Counted from the stretch's first letter, positions 34,424 through 44,840 are shown. The stretch is 64,000 nt of DNA from OMIW01 sp044235645 (GCA_044235645.1 JBIIHQ010000006.1:62001-126000); one strand, 5' to 3'. Notes: generated by a model from the sequence alone, not told the origin. Translations and numbers: made by a program.

Positions 34424-35350
34424 ATGAAAAAAACGATATTCCCTCACCCCGAGATAAAACGGCTTCAACTAAGGACAAAACATCTTGTTCGAAGTGGCCT
34501 TTCTGGAGGCTACCGGAGTGCTTTTCGGGGCTCAGGGTTGGTTTTTTCAGAGCTTCGTTCGTATCAACCGGGGGATGATGTCAAACGAATAGATTGGCAG
34601 GCGAGTGCTCGAAGCGGTAATACCCTCGTTAAATCGTACGAGGAGGATCGCCATCTCTCGATGATAGTCCTTCTCGACACAAGCCTCTCGACCGGAGTTC
34701 CGTTGAGTAGCATCGCGGGACAGCCTCGCAACCACCAAGATCAAGAAGGAAACGCACGCGCGCAATTATTTGCGTCGCTCGTCGTATCGGTTGCGATGCA
34801 GCATGGCGATGAGGTGGGGTTATGTCTTTGTGGCGGTTCAGTGGAGGAGTACCGCGCTCCCCAGAGGACCCGCTCTCACGGACAGGCCACTCTCGAACGT
34901 ATCGCCACCTATCAAAACAAACCCGTTAGGCCCACCACATCTCGAGCAACAAGCGATCTGCGTCCTGGAATCGATGCCATTATGCAGCACCAGAGGAAGC
35001 GGGGAATCGTGTTCATTATATCAGATTTCTTTCTTCCTGACTGTGAACACCATCTTCGACGCATCGCCCACCGCCACGACACCATCTGCGTACAACTGCG
35101 CCACCCGTTTGCTGCATCAATCCCCTCGGCCGGTATTGTGTCACTTATCGATCCCGAATCGGGAACCCCGGTCCTTATTGATACCTCATCTCGGACAACC
35201 CGTCGCGCTGTACAGGAGACTATCGCTCGTCACGAGAAGGGGCTGGCCGAGGTGTGCCGGCGCTCTGGGATTGAGCTGATCACCATCGACCGCGATCCAG
35301 TGGCCCCTTTCGTTGAGCTACTCCGAACCCGTATGGCGAGGATTCGATGA
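34424..35350 (+). CDS. DUF58 domain protein
   Basis: 308 residues from ATG 34424 (GAGG 11 nt upstream); an in-frame GTG lies at 34400. The DUF58 core 'GLSGGYRSAFRGSGLVFSEL', then 'SYQPGDDVKRIDWQASARSG' and 'LDTSLSTG' (a vWA-like DxSxS) is intact. DUF58 proteins always partner MoxR ATPases. Its stop overlaps the next start by 4 nt, so it is coupled to the DUF4381 gene. Confidence 0.9.
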   Translation: MKKTIFPHPEIKRLQLRTKHLVRSGLSGGYRSAFRGSGLVFSELRSYQPGDDVKRIDWQASARSGNTLVKSYEEDRHLSMIVLLDTSLSTGVPLSSIAGQPRNHQDQEGNARAQLFASLVVSVAMQHGDEVGLCLCGGSVEEYRAPQRTRSHGQATLERIATYQNKPVRPTTSRATSDLRPGIDAIMQHQRKRGIVFIISDFFLPDCEHHLRRIAHRHDTICVQLRHPFAASIPSAGIVSLIDPESGTPVLIDTSSRTTRRAVQETIARHEKGLAEVCRRSGIELITIDRDPVAPFVELLRTRMARIR

Positions 35351-35904
35351 CTCCAACCGCTGCGCCTCCCATCCCCACCCCATATGACATCACCGCGGTG
35401 CCGTACATTCCTTACGCCCCCAGTTGGCTCGCATGGGTCGCGCTTGTTGTTACGGTAGCTTTGGGGGGCTGCCTTACCATCTGGATTACGCGTCGCCGGA
35501 GTCTCCCTTCGCTATCCCCATGCGATGCTGCTCTTCGGGAACTTTCCTCGATTGAAAACAGGAGACCAGGTGCCGTGCTCTCACGGCAGGAGTGTATCGC
35601 TGTATCCCTGATTGCACGACGAGCGATCGACGCCTCTTATCACCTCGGTGTGCACTCGATGGGATCGACCCAGCTTCGTGAGCTAGCAAGCTCACATCCC
35701 CGTGAGACGATCCGAGATATCGCGACCATATTGGCGGATCTTGAATCCGCCAAGTTTTCCCTCGACGAGGAGAGCACCATACCGCGCACCCAGATCGGTG
35801 CGCTTCGGCTGTTGTTTGTTGCGCTCAGTCATCAGGCTATTCCTGAACAACGCCCTGCGGTAGCGGATGTCGATCAACAGCACCAGCGGAGGCTGTCGCA
35901 ATGA
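35347..35904 (+). CDS. DUF4381-like membrane protein
   Basis: 185 residues. Cytoplasm-facing N-terminal 'PYAPSWLAWVALVVTVALGG' leads to one transmembrane helix (residues about 27-47), then 'WITRRR' and a helical cytoplasmic domain. Position between DUF58 and BatA and the length match DUF4381. It overlaps both neighbours by 4 nt. Likely a subunit of the Bat membrane complex. Family call from context and topology. Confidence 0.75.
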   Translation: MTPTAAPPIPTPYDITAVPYIPYAPSWLAWVALVVTVALGGCLTIWITRRRSLPSLSPCDAALRELSSIENRRPGAVLSRQECIAVSLIARRAIDASYHLGVHSMGSTQLRELASSHPRETIRDIATILADLESAKFSLDEESTIPRTQIGALRLLFVALSHQAIPEQRPAVADVDQQHQRRLSQ

Positions 35905-36854
35905 CATTGGATAATCCATGGGCATTGATCATCGCCCCCCTCGTCGCGACCCTCGCCCTGGTACGGCGTAGGACTCCGCACCACATCCTCACCCCGTTCT
36001 CGTCTCTTCTCCAATCGGTACCCCCAAGCCTTCGGCTTCGATGCCGGGCTCCAATTCTTGCGGGAGGATGTGGGTTCATCATCCTTCTGCTCTCGCTGGC
36101 GGCCGCCCGCCCCTTTGCCGTCATTGATCAGATAGAACCTCGTGAAACGCGCACCATTATCCTTGCGATCGATATCTCTCGCAGTATGGAGGCGATTGAT
36201 TTTGAATCGCCGATCGGGATTATCAGCCGTTTTGCAGGGGTAACGCAGGTCGTATCGTCATTCCTCGAGCGTCGACACACCGACCGGATTGGCCTCGTTG
36301 TATTTGGTGCATCGGCATTCGTGCAATCCCCGGTTACCCACGACCACGGATTGATCGCACAACTCGTCAAGGGTCTCAGGGTCGGAATTGCAGGAGATGG
36401 TACGGCTCTCGGGGATGGGTTAGGGGTCAGTGTGAAGCGTGCAGTCGAGGTTCCCGCCCGTTCTCGCGCAGTGGTTCTTCTGACCGATGGAGTGAATACC
36501 GCTGGCTCTGTCTCCCCCCAGAAAGCCGCAGAGGTCGCGCGTGATCTTGAGGTAACGGTTCACACCATCGGAATAGGGGGCACTCGCGGCTTGCAGGGCA
36601 TTCAGGGGGCCGAATTTGATGAAGGCCTGTTGCGGAGAGTCGCTGAAACAACCGGGGGAACCTATTCGAACGCATCATCGGTGGAGCAGCTCGAGGCGGT
36701 CTATGACCGTATCGAGGCGCTTGAGTTATCGCGTGGTGAGGGCCAACGAGAATTACTGGTCGATGAATACTATCCCCTCTGTATCACGGTGGCCCTCGTT
36801 CTGTATGTCGGGATCCTGGTGTCAGCACGGACAATATTTTTAAAAATCCCCTAA
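35901..36854 (+). CDS. batA: BatA-like vWA-domain membrane protein
   Basis: 317 residues. An N-terminal TM helix (residues about 8-20), a second (residues 50-70), a vWA domain with MIDAS 'LAIDISRSMEAID', 'IGLVVFGASAFVQSPVTHD' and 'VLLTDGVNTAGSV', and a C-terminal TM helix 'CITVALVLYVGILVSARTIF'. BatA is part of a membrane complex linked to oxidative or acid stress tolerance in Bacteroides, Leptospira and others. It overlaps the previous gene by 4 nt. The next gene starts 25 nt later. Confidence 0.88.
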   Translation: MTLDNPWALIIAPLVATLALVRRRTPHHILTPFSSLLQSVPPSLRLRCRAPILAGGCGFIILLLSLAAARPFAVIDQIEPRETRTIILAIDISRSMEAIDFESPIGIISRFAGVTQVVSSFLERRHTDRIGLVVFGASAFVQSPVTHDHGLIAQLVKGLRVGIAGDGTALGDGLGVSVKRAVEVPARSRAVVLLTDGVNTAGSVSPQKAAEVARDLEVTVHTIGIGGTRGLQGIQGAEFDEGLLRRVAETTGGTYSNASSVEQLEAVYDRIEALELSRGEGQRELLVDEYYPLCITVALVLYVGILVSARTIFLKIP

Positions 36855-36879
36855 AGGTCCAGCGAGGGTTATAAAAGCT

Positions 36880-38877
36880 ATGGAATGGGGATTTCGACAC
36901 GCTGTAGTACTTACTCTGGTCCCCCTCATCGGCATCGTCAGTGGTGCATTGTTGTATAGACTCGAGCAAAATCGCGATGCACGACTTGCCTCTGTGGGCG
37001 CTTTACCGAGGGGTACCTCATGGCGGAGGATTATCGCTCCACCTGTCCTCATGGCACTCCTGCTCATCATCATCGCTCGTCCGTATCGTGGCTTTCGGGA
37101 TATATCCGTCTCGGAGCGGGAACACGATCTTATGATTGTTCTCGATGTGAGCCTCAGCATGGAGGCAGCCGATGCCCTTCCCTCGCGGCTTGGGGCGGCA
37201 AAGAGAAAAGCGATCGACATCATCGATTGGGTATCCCGTCACCGAGCAGGTACCAGGATCGGATTGACTCTCTTCGCCGGATCCGCTCACCTCTACTGTC
37301 CCCTCACCGCGGATTACGGAGTGATAAGACAGTTCGTGCAGTCGGTTCAGTCAAGTTTTATCTCGAGTGGTGGGAGTGGTTTAGAAGCTGCCCTCAGAGA
37401 GGCCGCGAGGGCGCTTACCCCCTCTCTTGCTGAGACTGGTAAGTCTGCCACCAACAGTCCGGTCGGCACCCTCATACTTCTCTCTGACGGGGAGGACCTC
37501 TCTCTCACCCATCGCTCGCTCGAGTCATTAGAAGCGGGAGAGCTCTCGATTCAAGCACTCGGCTTTGGAACCCCCGAGGGAGCTCCGATCATAACCGCGA
37601 GAGGTCATCACCTTCGGGATGATGCGGGCAATACGGTGATCACGACCCTCAAACTTGATACCCTCTCCCAAATCGCGAGACTACGGGGAGGAAATGCCGC
37701 TCGCGCTGTCGCCACCGATGACGATTTTGCACCATTTCTCGAGGCGAAAATTCCTGACGTGATCCGGGACGATCGGGGTAGTTCGAGTGCTCGCACTGTT
37801 CGGGTGTATGACGAAGTAGGTCCGCTCCTCGCTTTAGCGATACTCGCGGGACTCTCGGTTATTGTCATGACCGGACACCACCGATCCTGGTTACTCGTTG
37901 TGTGGGGGTGCTTTCTTGTCCCATGTTCGGCGTTATCCGCACGCGCCGATTCCCCTTCCCCCTCGACACCAACCACTGCTCGTGAGGCCTACCTCGCATA
38001 TGAACGGGGTGAATATGCGGCTGCCTACGAGGGATTTAGGGGAGCTCGAGAGAACGACCCGACGGATAGCGATATCCTCCATGGGCAGGCGAGTGCCGCG
38101 TTCCGGTTACAACGGCACGATGAAGCGGCTCAGCTATTCGATGAGCTCGCCTCGATGACTCCCCGAGCTTCGCAGCGTTTTGAGGCGCACTTTAATCGAG
38201 GGAATGCTGAGCTCGCGGCCAAGAAATTTTCGAAAGCAATCGAGAGCTACGACAGGGCACTCGCTCTTCGAAAGGACGACATCCCAACAACGGCAAATCG
38301 CGCGCTCGCCGAGCAGCTCCTTGAGGATGAAAAACAGCAGGAGAGGCAGAAGCAGCGGGACCAGAACACTCGAAGTCAAGCAGAGGAGAAGAACCAGAGG
38401 CAATCATCAGAGAATCAGCAGCGGGAGAGTGGCTCAAATGGGGAGAGCTCGCCCACCGATCGCTCTGCTCATGAACCAAGCGATTCCGATCCTGGAAGCT
38501 CAGAGACACCAGCGAACGCCCCAAAGACAGGCGATGACGAACACCGAACGGGTGATAATACCGGTCGCGAACAACCAGAACGGACAGCCCCACCTTCTTC
38601 GGGGGTGGCCAACGATCCTGCCGAGGGAAACGATTCCACGAGCGGACATTCAACCCCGATACCGTCCCCCGCCCAATCAACCACCCAACAGACGGACACA
38701 AACAATAAGACCACCCGCACCTCGGCGGGCTCGTCAGTGAAGGGCGGCACCGAAGCCCACGATCACCTCCCCGCCGCCCAAGCCCGCGATTGGCTCAATT
38801 CCCTCCCCGAAGCACCAGTCCTCCTCCGACGCTACTACGACCCCTTATCAGAACAGCGGACCGGACAGTCGTGGTAA
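36880..38877 (+). CDS. batB: BatB-like vWA protein fused to BatC-like TPR domain
   Basis: 665 residues. Two N-terminal TM helices, then a vWA domain with MIDAS 'IVLDVSLSMEAADALPSRLG' (residues 86-105) and 'LILLSDGEDLSLTH', then a TM near residue 320 and an export-like segment. The C-terminal half holds TPRs ('AYLAYERGEYAAAYEGFRGA', 'HFNRGNAELAAKKFSKAIES') and ends in a very hydrophilic Gln/Ser/Glu-rich tail. BatB and BatC are often separate genes; here they appear fused. GAGGG about 11 nt before the ATG. Confidence 0.88.
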   Translation: MEWGFRHAVVLTLVPLIGIVSGALLYRLEQNRDARLASVGALPRGTSWRRIIAPPVLMALLLIIIARPYRGFRDISVSEREHDLMIVLDVSLSMEAADALPSRLGAAKRKAIDIIDWVSRHRAGTRIGLTLFAGSAHLYCPLTADYGVIRQFVQSVQSSFISSGGSGLEAALREAARALTPSLAETGKSATNSPVGTLILLSDGEDLSLTHRSLESLEAGELSIQALGFGTPEGAPIITARGHHLRDDAGNTVITTLKLDTLSQIARLRGGNAARAVATDDDFAPFLEAKIPDVIRDDRGSSSARTVRVYDEVGPLLALAILAGLSVIVMTGHHRSWLLVVWGCFLVPCSALSARADSPSPSTPTTAREAYLAYERGEYAAAYEGFRGARENDPTDSDILHGQASAAFRLQRHDEAAQLFDELASMTPRASQRFEAHFNRGNAELAAKKFSKAIESYDRALALRKDDIPTTANRALAEQLLEDEKQQERQKQRDQNTRSQAEEKNQRQSSENQQRESGSNGESSPTDRSAHEPSDSDPGSSETPANAPKTGDDEHRTGDNTGREQPERTAPPSSGVANDPAEGNDSTSGHSTPIPSPAQSTTQQTDTNNKTTRTSAGSSVKGGTEAHDHLPAAQARDWLNSLPEAPVLLRRYYDPLSEQRTGQSW

Positions 38878-39042
38878 CTAAGCCCCCGCTGGTGGGTGGT
38901 ATGAGAGACCTCCGAGAGCAACATCCCTCCCCTTAGCATCCTCCCTCGAGAAATCCCCTCACCGCCCGAGCCCGTATTCCCCGAACAGTCCTCTCCGCGT
39001 ACAATCCCAGAACGCGGTGAACCTTCTGGATCTTCTTTTGCC

Positions 39043-40911
39043 ATGGCAGCGGACCTCCCGACCTCCTTGCTCCCCGGTCATTCTCGACCCGTCTTTCCCC
39101 GTGGCGTCGGTCGGTATCTTGTCCTGATCCTCGCCATCCTGTTTGCTCCTCTTGTCAGTGCGGAATCACTGACGACGCAGGTTTCCCCTCGAGCGGGGAC
39201 CATCGATGACACCTTTACCCTCACGATTACGGTTCGTGGCAGAGGAGAGCCGACGATTTCCTCAACTCCAGATTCGCCCGATTTTGCGATTCGGTTTATC
39301 GGCCCACAAACTGCCATCCAGATTATCAACGGAGTCTTCCAGCAAGAGACCTCTTTGCTGTTCGAAATCACCCCACGGCGGGTGGGAACCTTGACCGTGC
39401 CATCTCTGGAAATATCGATCGAAGGGTCTCGTCAGAAGAGCGAACCCCTCACCGTCACCGTCACCGCTGCTGACCCCTCGACGAAGAGTGACGATACAAT
39501 CATCCTTGAGCAATCAATCTCTTCACGCACGCCTTTTCGGGGTGAACAGGTCCAATACCAGCTCACCTTTTTGACACAACTTCCGATAGCTGAGCTCGCC
39601 ATTCCCGACCTCACGTTCGATCAATTCTGGTCGATTCAACCAAACGAAAATACCGCCGAATCAACGGTCCGTCGCGGGGGGAAAAGCTATCGTTCTGTCG
39701 CGGTTCGTCGAATCCTATTTCCCCTCACCTCGGGGGAGATTACCCTTCCTGAGCTCACGATTAATCCCAAAGTTTTTGAGAGGGGTTCGCGGGCTCCTTT
39801 CCCTCCGGGAGCGATTGATCCATTTGATATCTTCGCAAACTCTCGCCACCTTTTTGGCGCTCCCCAACGAACGCGACGACGCACCGTCAGTGCGCAGCCT
39901 CTCCCCCTTTCGGTAGCCCCTCTCCCCCCCGCTCCAGCCGATATTCCCCTCTGGGACTCCAACCAGCCCCTTGTCGGACCGACCAGTATCACGGCAACGT
40001 ACGACGACATACCGATCGACAGTGGACAGGGAAAAACGATTACCCTCACCCTCACGAGCGAGGGAAATATCTCCTCGTGGAAGCGTCCACTCATTCAATC
40101 GAACTCGTCCTTCCGCGTGTACGAAGAAGCGGGTCAGACGGCGACCGTTCTTCACGGAGACAAACTTGTCACTCAGAGAACGATTCCTCTTACTATCGTA
40201 CCCCTTTCCGGAGGAATCGTTACCATTCCTCCGGTCTCGATATCGTTCTTTGATCCTGCAACCACGAGTTATCAGGTTACCACCTCTCAACCGATTACTT
40301 TTGAAGTTCACGGGAGGAGAGAGCTGCCAACTCCTCCGCCATCATCCACGAGCCAACCAACACCGCAACCCTCCCTGGCACATGAGACCCTACAACCAAC
40401 CTCAGTTCCCGTACCAACCGAGGCTCCTGCAGACCGTTATTCCCCTCCCTCCTCATCTATCTCGGATCTTTTCCGTCATCTGGGGTTACCCCTCGCTCTC
40501 TTTCTTGCGACGGCATCGCTCTGCGGGATAGCCCTCCTTCTATTCACAACCATCCGAATTCGACGCAATCGTCCCCGTTCCGTCGCAGCAACCAAGGCGG
40601 AGATCGCGTCATGCCAAACCATTAACGAACTCTCCTTCACATTCGGACGGATCCTCACCGCTCTCGTGCAAAACGGAATGGCCCCTCCGAGTGGTGAGAG
40701 CCTCAAAGCCCTTGTACGAACAACAATTCATGACCCTGGTCTTCAATTTGACCTACTGACGCTCATCGACGATATCAATACCGCTCGCTTCTCCCGCGCA
40801 GAGCCACACGAGAGAGAGATTGTACTTATGCGGGATCGTGCGCTTGCATTGGTGGAGCGAGTTTCTCGGTTCTCTGTTCGTGAGGACGACGACCAAAACG
40901 GCTATCTATAA
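39043..40911 (+). CDS. batD: BatD-like protein
   Basis: 622 residues. Signal peptide 'YLVLILAILFAPLVSAES', then beta-sandwich-like repeats: 'LTTQVSPRAGTIDDTFTLTI', 'ETSLLFEITPRRVGTLTVP', 'SISSRTPFRGEQVQYQLTF', 'ITATYDDIPIDSGQGKTITL'. A Ser/Pro/Thr linker precedes a TM helix (residues about 480-510) and a cytoplasmic helical tail. This is the BatD layout (oxygen tolerance domain). Last gene of the Bat operon after a 165-nt gap. Confidence 0.85.
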   Translation: MAADLPTSLLPGHSRPVFPRGVGRYLVLILAILFAPLVSAESLTTQVSPRAGTIDDTFTLTITVRGRGEPTISSTPDSPDFAIRFIGPQTAIQIINGVFQQETSLLFEITPRRVGTLTVPSLEISIEGSRQKSEPLTVTVTAADPSTKSDDTIILEQSISSRTPFRGEQVQYQLTFLTQLPIAELAIPDLTFDQFWSIQPNENTAESTVRRGGKSYRSVAVRRILFPLTSGEITLPELTINPKVFERGSRAPFPPGAIDPFDIFANSRHLFGAPQRTRRRTVSAQPLPLSVAPLPPAPADIPLWDSNQPLVGPTSITATYDDIPIDSGQGKTITLTLTSEGNISSWKRPLIQSNSSFRVYEEAGQTATVLHGDKLVTQRTIPLTIVPLSGGIVTIPPVSISFFDPATTSYQVTTSQPITFEVHGRRELPTPPPSSTSQPTPQPSLAHETLQPTSVPVPTEAPADRYSPPSSSISDLFRHLGLPLALFLATASLCGIALLLFTTIRIRRNRPRSVAATKAEIASCQTINELSFTFGRILTALVQNGMAPPSGESLKALVRTTIHDPGLQFDLLTLIDDINTARFSRAEPHEREIVLMRDRALALVERVSRFSVREDDDQNGYL

Positions 40912-41157
40912 TTTACCGATTGACGATCTCGGTCACCGAACCTAATACTCACTAAACATGAGCAGGCGAAGACAGCATAGAAGACGCGCCGTTGAAGTGA
41001 GTCGCCTGGTAGTTGGCAGTCCCTCTTCGTAATCCGTACAAATCGATTTTTCCTCTTATTCTATCTCACAGACATCTTCTGCCACGCACTCTCACAACCT
41101 CTCGCAGTAACGGAGGTCCGGTGCCCACAGACTCCGAACTATTCCGAGAGCGTCATC

Positions 41158-41475
41158 ATGATATCCCAAAACAATCGAGATACATTTCTTGATATCCTCC
41201 AAAAAATATCGCTCGGGCGGGAGGTTTCACTAGGGGAGATGAAATTCGTCCAAAAAATAGCTGGACAGTCGACCGAGATGAAAAACTTACTCACTCGGGC
41301 CCGTCGTCAAGCGATCCAAGGTAAGGGGGAGAAGGGCTCTCTCGACGAATTCCTCGACCAGCTCAATTTCGGAGAACCAGACCCAAGCACTCACATCACC
41401 CGAGAAAGCTCAATCGATGATCTCGCAAACTTTTTCATGCGAGGCGCACCAGAGGACTGGAGACAAACTGACTAA
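41158..41475 (+). CDS. Small hypothetical protein
   Basis: 105 residues, helical and charged, with no Cys, signal peptide or TM helix. 'NRDTFLDILQKISLGREVSL' and 'DEFLDQLNFGEP' are its ordered parts. The ATG has no ribosome-binding site; a GTG at 41121 with GGAGG 5 nt upstream opens a 23-codon frame in another phase and overlaps the start. Translation coupling from that frame, or an upstream frameshift, is possible. It converges on carB. Unknown function. Confidence 0.5.
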   Translation: MISQNNRDTFLDILQKISLGREVSLGEMKFVQKIAGQSTEMKNLLTRARRQAIQGKGEKGSLDEFLDQLNFGEPDPSTHITRESSIDDLANFFMRGAPEDWRQTD

Positions 41476-41567
41476 AGCGATCATCTTAATTGGGATGCAT
41501 TTCGATGAAATGTAACGAGGTGATTTTTTGGTCTGCTGCATCCGGCGGAGCCGTATCAGCACCCCCG

Positions 41568-44500
41568 TTATCCTAATCGCGCATGGTACTCCTGCAAGCT
41601 TACCACTGTCCGCTCGTGCGGTACCCGAAGGAGCGCTATCGCTTCTGCCGCTGCCGCGACCGCTGCAACCGTGGTAAATATCGGTATCCGAAGTTCATTT
41701 GCAACGAGTCGAATTGAGCGAGAATCTAGGAAGGTCCCGTGTCCTTCTGGCGTATTAATGACAAGCGATATCTTTCCCGAGCCGAGAAGATCAATCACGT
41801 GAGGCGAACCCTCACGAACCTTCTGGATAGTTGAGACGGCAACTCCATGCGATGTCAAAAAGGCGGCAGTGCCCGCGGTCGCGTAAAGCGAGAAACCGAG
41901 CTCAGAGAGCCGACGTGCTACCGCTACCACCTCTTCCTTATCCCCATCATTCACACTGACAAAAGCACCCCCCGAGAGCGGAAGCTGCACACCTCCAGCA
42001 AGCTCCGCACGGGCGTACCCCCCCGCAAAGCTTGTATCAATACCCATGACCTCCCCAGTCGAACGCATCTCTGGCCCCAGCAGCGGATCAAAACCTCGAA
42101 ACTTCGAGAAGGGAAATACGCATGCCTTAATGGAATAATAGGGAGGATTTTTTGGTCCACTCCCCAAAAGAGCATCGATTCCCAGCTCTTCAAAGCTTCT
42201 CCCCGCCATGACGCGCGCCGCTACCTTCGCCCACGGTATCCCCGATGCTTTACTCACAAACGGCACCGTGCGTGACGCCCGGGGATTTGCTTCGATGAGG
42301 TAGATCTCCTTTCCTCCCTGAACCGCAAACTGAACATTCAGAAGCCCGCGCACCTCAAGCGATTCCGCAAGCAGGCACGCCTGTCGTTTGAGTTCGGCAA
42401 CAACCGGATCAGAGAGAGTATGCGGCGGCATGCAACATGAAGAATCACCCGAGTGCACCCCCGCCCGCTCAACATGCTCCATCACCCCCGCCACCAGAGA
42501 GGTAGTACCATCTCGGATCGCATCAACATCAACTTCTATGGCGTTGGTCAGGTACCGGTCGAGGAGCACTGGACGATCGTGGGATACCGAAACGCTCTCC
42601 TGCATATACGATCGAAGCTCCCCCTCGGTCGTTACAACCCGCATCGCTCGGCCCCCCAACACAAAGGAAGGGCGGATCATCAGGGGAAAGCCAATCGCAC
42701 GTGCTGCGGCAACTGCCTCATCAACCGAGCGGGCGAGTGCTCCCTCCGGCTGTCGCAATCCGAGCTTTCTTACCAACGCAGAAAACCTCTCCCGATCTTC
42801 TGCGATATCTATCGCCTCGACTGAAGTACCGATAATCGGCACACCAGCAGCCGCGAGTTCAGCGGCCAATTTCAATGGTGTCTGCCCTCCAAACTGGATA
42901 ATCACTCCGTGGGGGCGTTCCCGTTCTACTATTGCGAGCACCGATTCAAGCGTCAACGGCTCGAAGTAGAGCCGATCGCTGATATCATAATCGGTCGATA
43001 CGGTCTCTGGATTACAGTTGACCATAATCGCTTCGTATCCATCATCCCGCAACGCCTGAACAGCGTGAACACAACAGTAGTCGAATTCAATCCCCTGCCC
43101 GATTCGATTTGGACCAGAGCCAAGAATCATAATTTTTCGGCGATCGGTCGGAGGGGCATCGTTGTGGTCGTCGTAGTTTGCGTAGAGGTATGGAGTGAAT
43201 GCCTCAAACTCAGCGGCACAAGTATCAACGGATTTGAACGAAGGGAGCACCCCGATTGTCTGACGTCGTTCGCGCACCTCTGCCTCGTGACACCCGAGGA
43301 GCGCGCCCAGCCGCGCATCCGAGAATCCCCGTTGCTTGAGGGATCGCAACTCATCACCCTCGATGGAGGAGAGCGAACGCCCTCGGAGCCCCTCCTCCTC
43401 CTCAATAATCGATTGGATCGTGCTCAGGAACCACGGGTCGATTCCCGTCGTTTTGTTCAGCGCAGCGACCGAATTCCCCGCTCGTAGCGCCTCTCCGAGA
43501 TACCAAAGACGTTCGGCGCGGGGCAATCGACACTCCTCAAGCACCTCATCGCGTCCCAAATCACGTGCCCATTTTTCCCGATCAAAACCAGCACTTCCCA
43601 GCTCCATCGAACAGATCGCCTTCTGCAACCCCTCAGAAAATGTTCGTCCAAACGATAGAACCTCGCCCACTGATTTCATCTGTGTCCCGAGGGTCGTTTC
43701 AGCAAGAGGGAACTTTTCGAAGTTAAATCGGGGTATTTTGACGACGACGTAATCGATCGATGGTTCAAAACAGGCCGGTGTTTCTTTAGTAATGTCGTTG
43801 GTGATTTCATCCAGAGTATACCCCACCGCGAGCTTGGCCGCGATCTTCGCTATCGGAAAACCCGTTGCTTTTGAGGCAAGCGCCGAACTTCGAGATACCC
43901 TCGGATTCATCTCGATGACGATAATATCGCCCGTATTCGGATTGAGAGCGAACTGCACATTCGATCCGCCAGTTTCTACACCAATCCTTCGGATGATCGC
44001 GATTGCCGCGTTTCTGAGAAGCTGGTACTCCTTATCAGTTAAGGTCTGTATGGGAGCCACAGTAATGGAATCGCCGGTGTGTACCCCCATTGGATCGAAG
44101 TTTTCGATCGCGCACACGATCACTACGTTATCCTTGAGGTCCCGCATTACCTCAAGCTCTATCTCTTTCCAACCGATCAGCGATTGCTCGATCAGAACCT
44201 CTCGATTTGGACTAGCGGAGAGAGCCTGCGAGACCTTCTGGATGAGCTCCTGCGGATGCTCAACGATTCCCCCACCAGTACCACCAAGAGTCCGGGAGGG
44301 GCGAAGGATGAGCGGATACCCGATCTTTTCAGCGATTACCTCGGCGTCTCGCACGGATCGGGCAACTCCCGATCGCGCTGACGCAAGGCCAATCTCCTCC
44401 ATGGCCTGCCGAAACAGCTCGCGATCCTCAGCCGTCTTGATCGCATCGACAGTTGCGCCGATGAGGGCACACCCATACCGCTCGAACACACCCCGTTCAT

Positions 44501-44807
44501 CAAGCTCGAGTGCAACATTCAGCGCCGTTTGTCCTCCCATCGTCGGCAACACCGCATCTGGTCGCTCTTTCGCGATAATGCTCTCGACATAATCGGCGGT
44601 GATCGGCTCGATGTAGGTCACATCTGCAAATTCGGGGTCGGTCATGATCGTCGCAGGGTTTGAGTTGACGAGAATGACCCGAAATCCCTCCTCCTTGAGG
44701 GCCTTAATTGCCTGTGTGCCGGAATAGTCGAATTCACACGCCTGACCGATGACGATCGGGCCTGATCCGATAAGGAGTATCGACGAAATATCACTTCTTT
44801 TTGGCAT
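41568..44807 (-). CDS. carB: Carbamoyl-phosphate synthase large subunit
   Basis: 1079 residues, normal length. It makes carbamoyl phosphate from bicarbonate, two ATP and ammonia delivered by CarA. Two ATP-grasp halves repeat: 'LLIGSGPIVIGQACEFDYSG' and 'MILGSGPNRIGQGIEFDYCC' with 'PLILRPSRTLGGTGGG' and 'PLMIRPSFVLGGRAM'. The C-terminal MGS-like allosteric domain ('SLYATAGTAAFLTSHGVAV') binds UMP or ornithine. It lies 33 nt after carA, last gene of the pyr operon. Confidence 0.97.
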   Translation of the reverse strand: MPKRSDISSILLIGSGPIVIGQACEFDYSGTQAIKALKEEGFRVILVNSNPATIMTDPEFADVTYIEPITADYVESIIAKERPDAVLPTMGGQTALNVALELDERGVFERYGCALIGATVDAIKTAEDRELFRQAMEEIGLASARSGVARSVRDAEVIAEKIGYPLILRPSRTLGGTGGGIVEHPQELIQKVSQALSASPNREVLIEQSLIGWKEIELEVMRDLKDNVVIVCAIENFDPMGVHTGDSITVAPIQTLTDKEYQLLRNAAIAIIRRIGVETGGSNVQFALNPNTGDIIVIEMNPRVSRSSALASKATGFPIAKIAAKLAVGYTLDEITNDITKETPACFEPSIDYVVVKIPRFNFEKFPLAETTLGTQMKSVGEVLSFGRTFSEGLQKAICSMELGSAGFDREKWARDLGRDEVLEECRLPRAERLWYLGEALRAGNSVAALNKTTGIDPWFLSTIQSIIEEEEGLRGRSLSSIEGDELRSLKQRGFSDARLGALLGCHEAEVRERRQTIGVLPSFKSVDTCAAEFEAFTPYLYANYDDHNDAPPTDRRKIMILGSGPNRIGQGIEFDYCCVHAVQALRDDGYEAIMVNCNPETVSTDYDISDRLYFEPLTLESVLAIVERERPHGVIIQFGGQTPLKLAAELAAAGVPIIGTSVEAIDIAEDRERFSALVRKLGLRQPEGALARSVDEAVAAARAIGFPLMIRPSFVLGGRAMRVVTTEGELRSYMQESVSVSHDRPVLLDRYLTNAIEVDVDAIRDGTTSLVAGVMEHVERAGVHSGDSSCCMPPHTLSDPVVAELKRQACLLAESLEVRGLLNVQFAVQGGKEIYLIEANPRASRTVPFVSKASGIPWAKVAARVMAGRSFEELGIDALLGSGPKNPPYYSIKACVFPFSKFRGFDPLLGPEMRSTGEVMGIDTSFAGGYARAELAGGVQLPLSGGAFVSVNDGDKEEVVAVARRLSELGFSLYATAGTAAFLTSHGVAVSTIQKVREGSPHVIDLLGSGKISLVINTPEGHGTFLDSRSIRLVANELRIPIFTTVAAVAAAAEAIALLRVPHERTVVSLQEYHARLG

Positions 44808-44840
44808 AGCCGTTCCTTCGCTCCGATTCTTTATTCCAGC

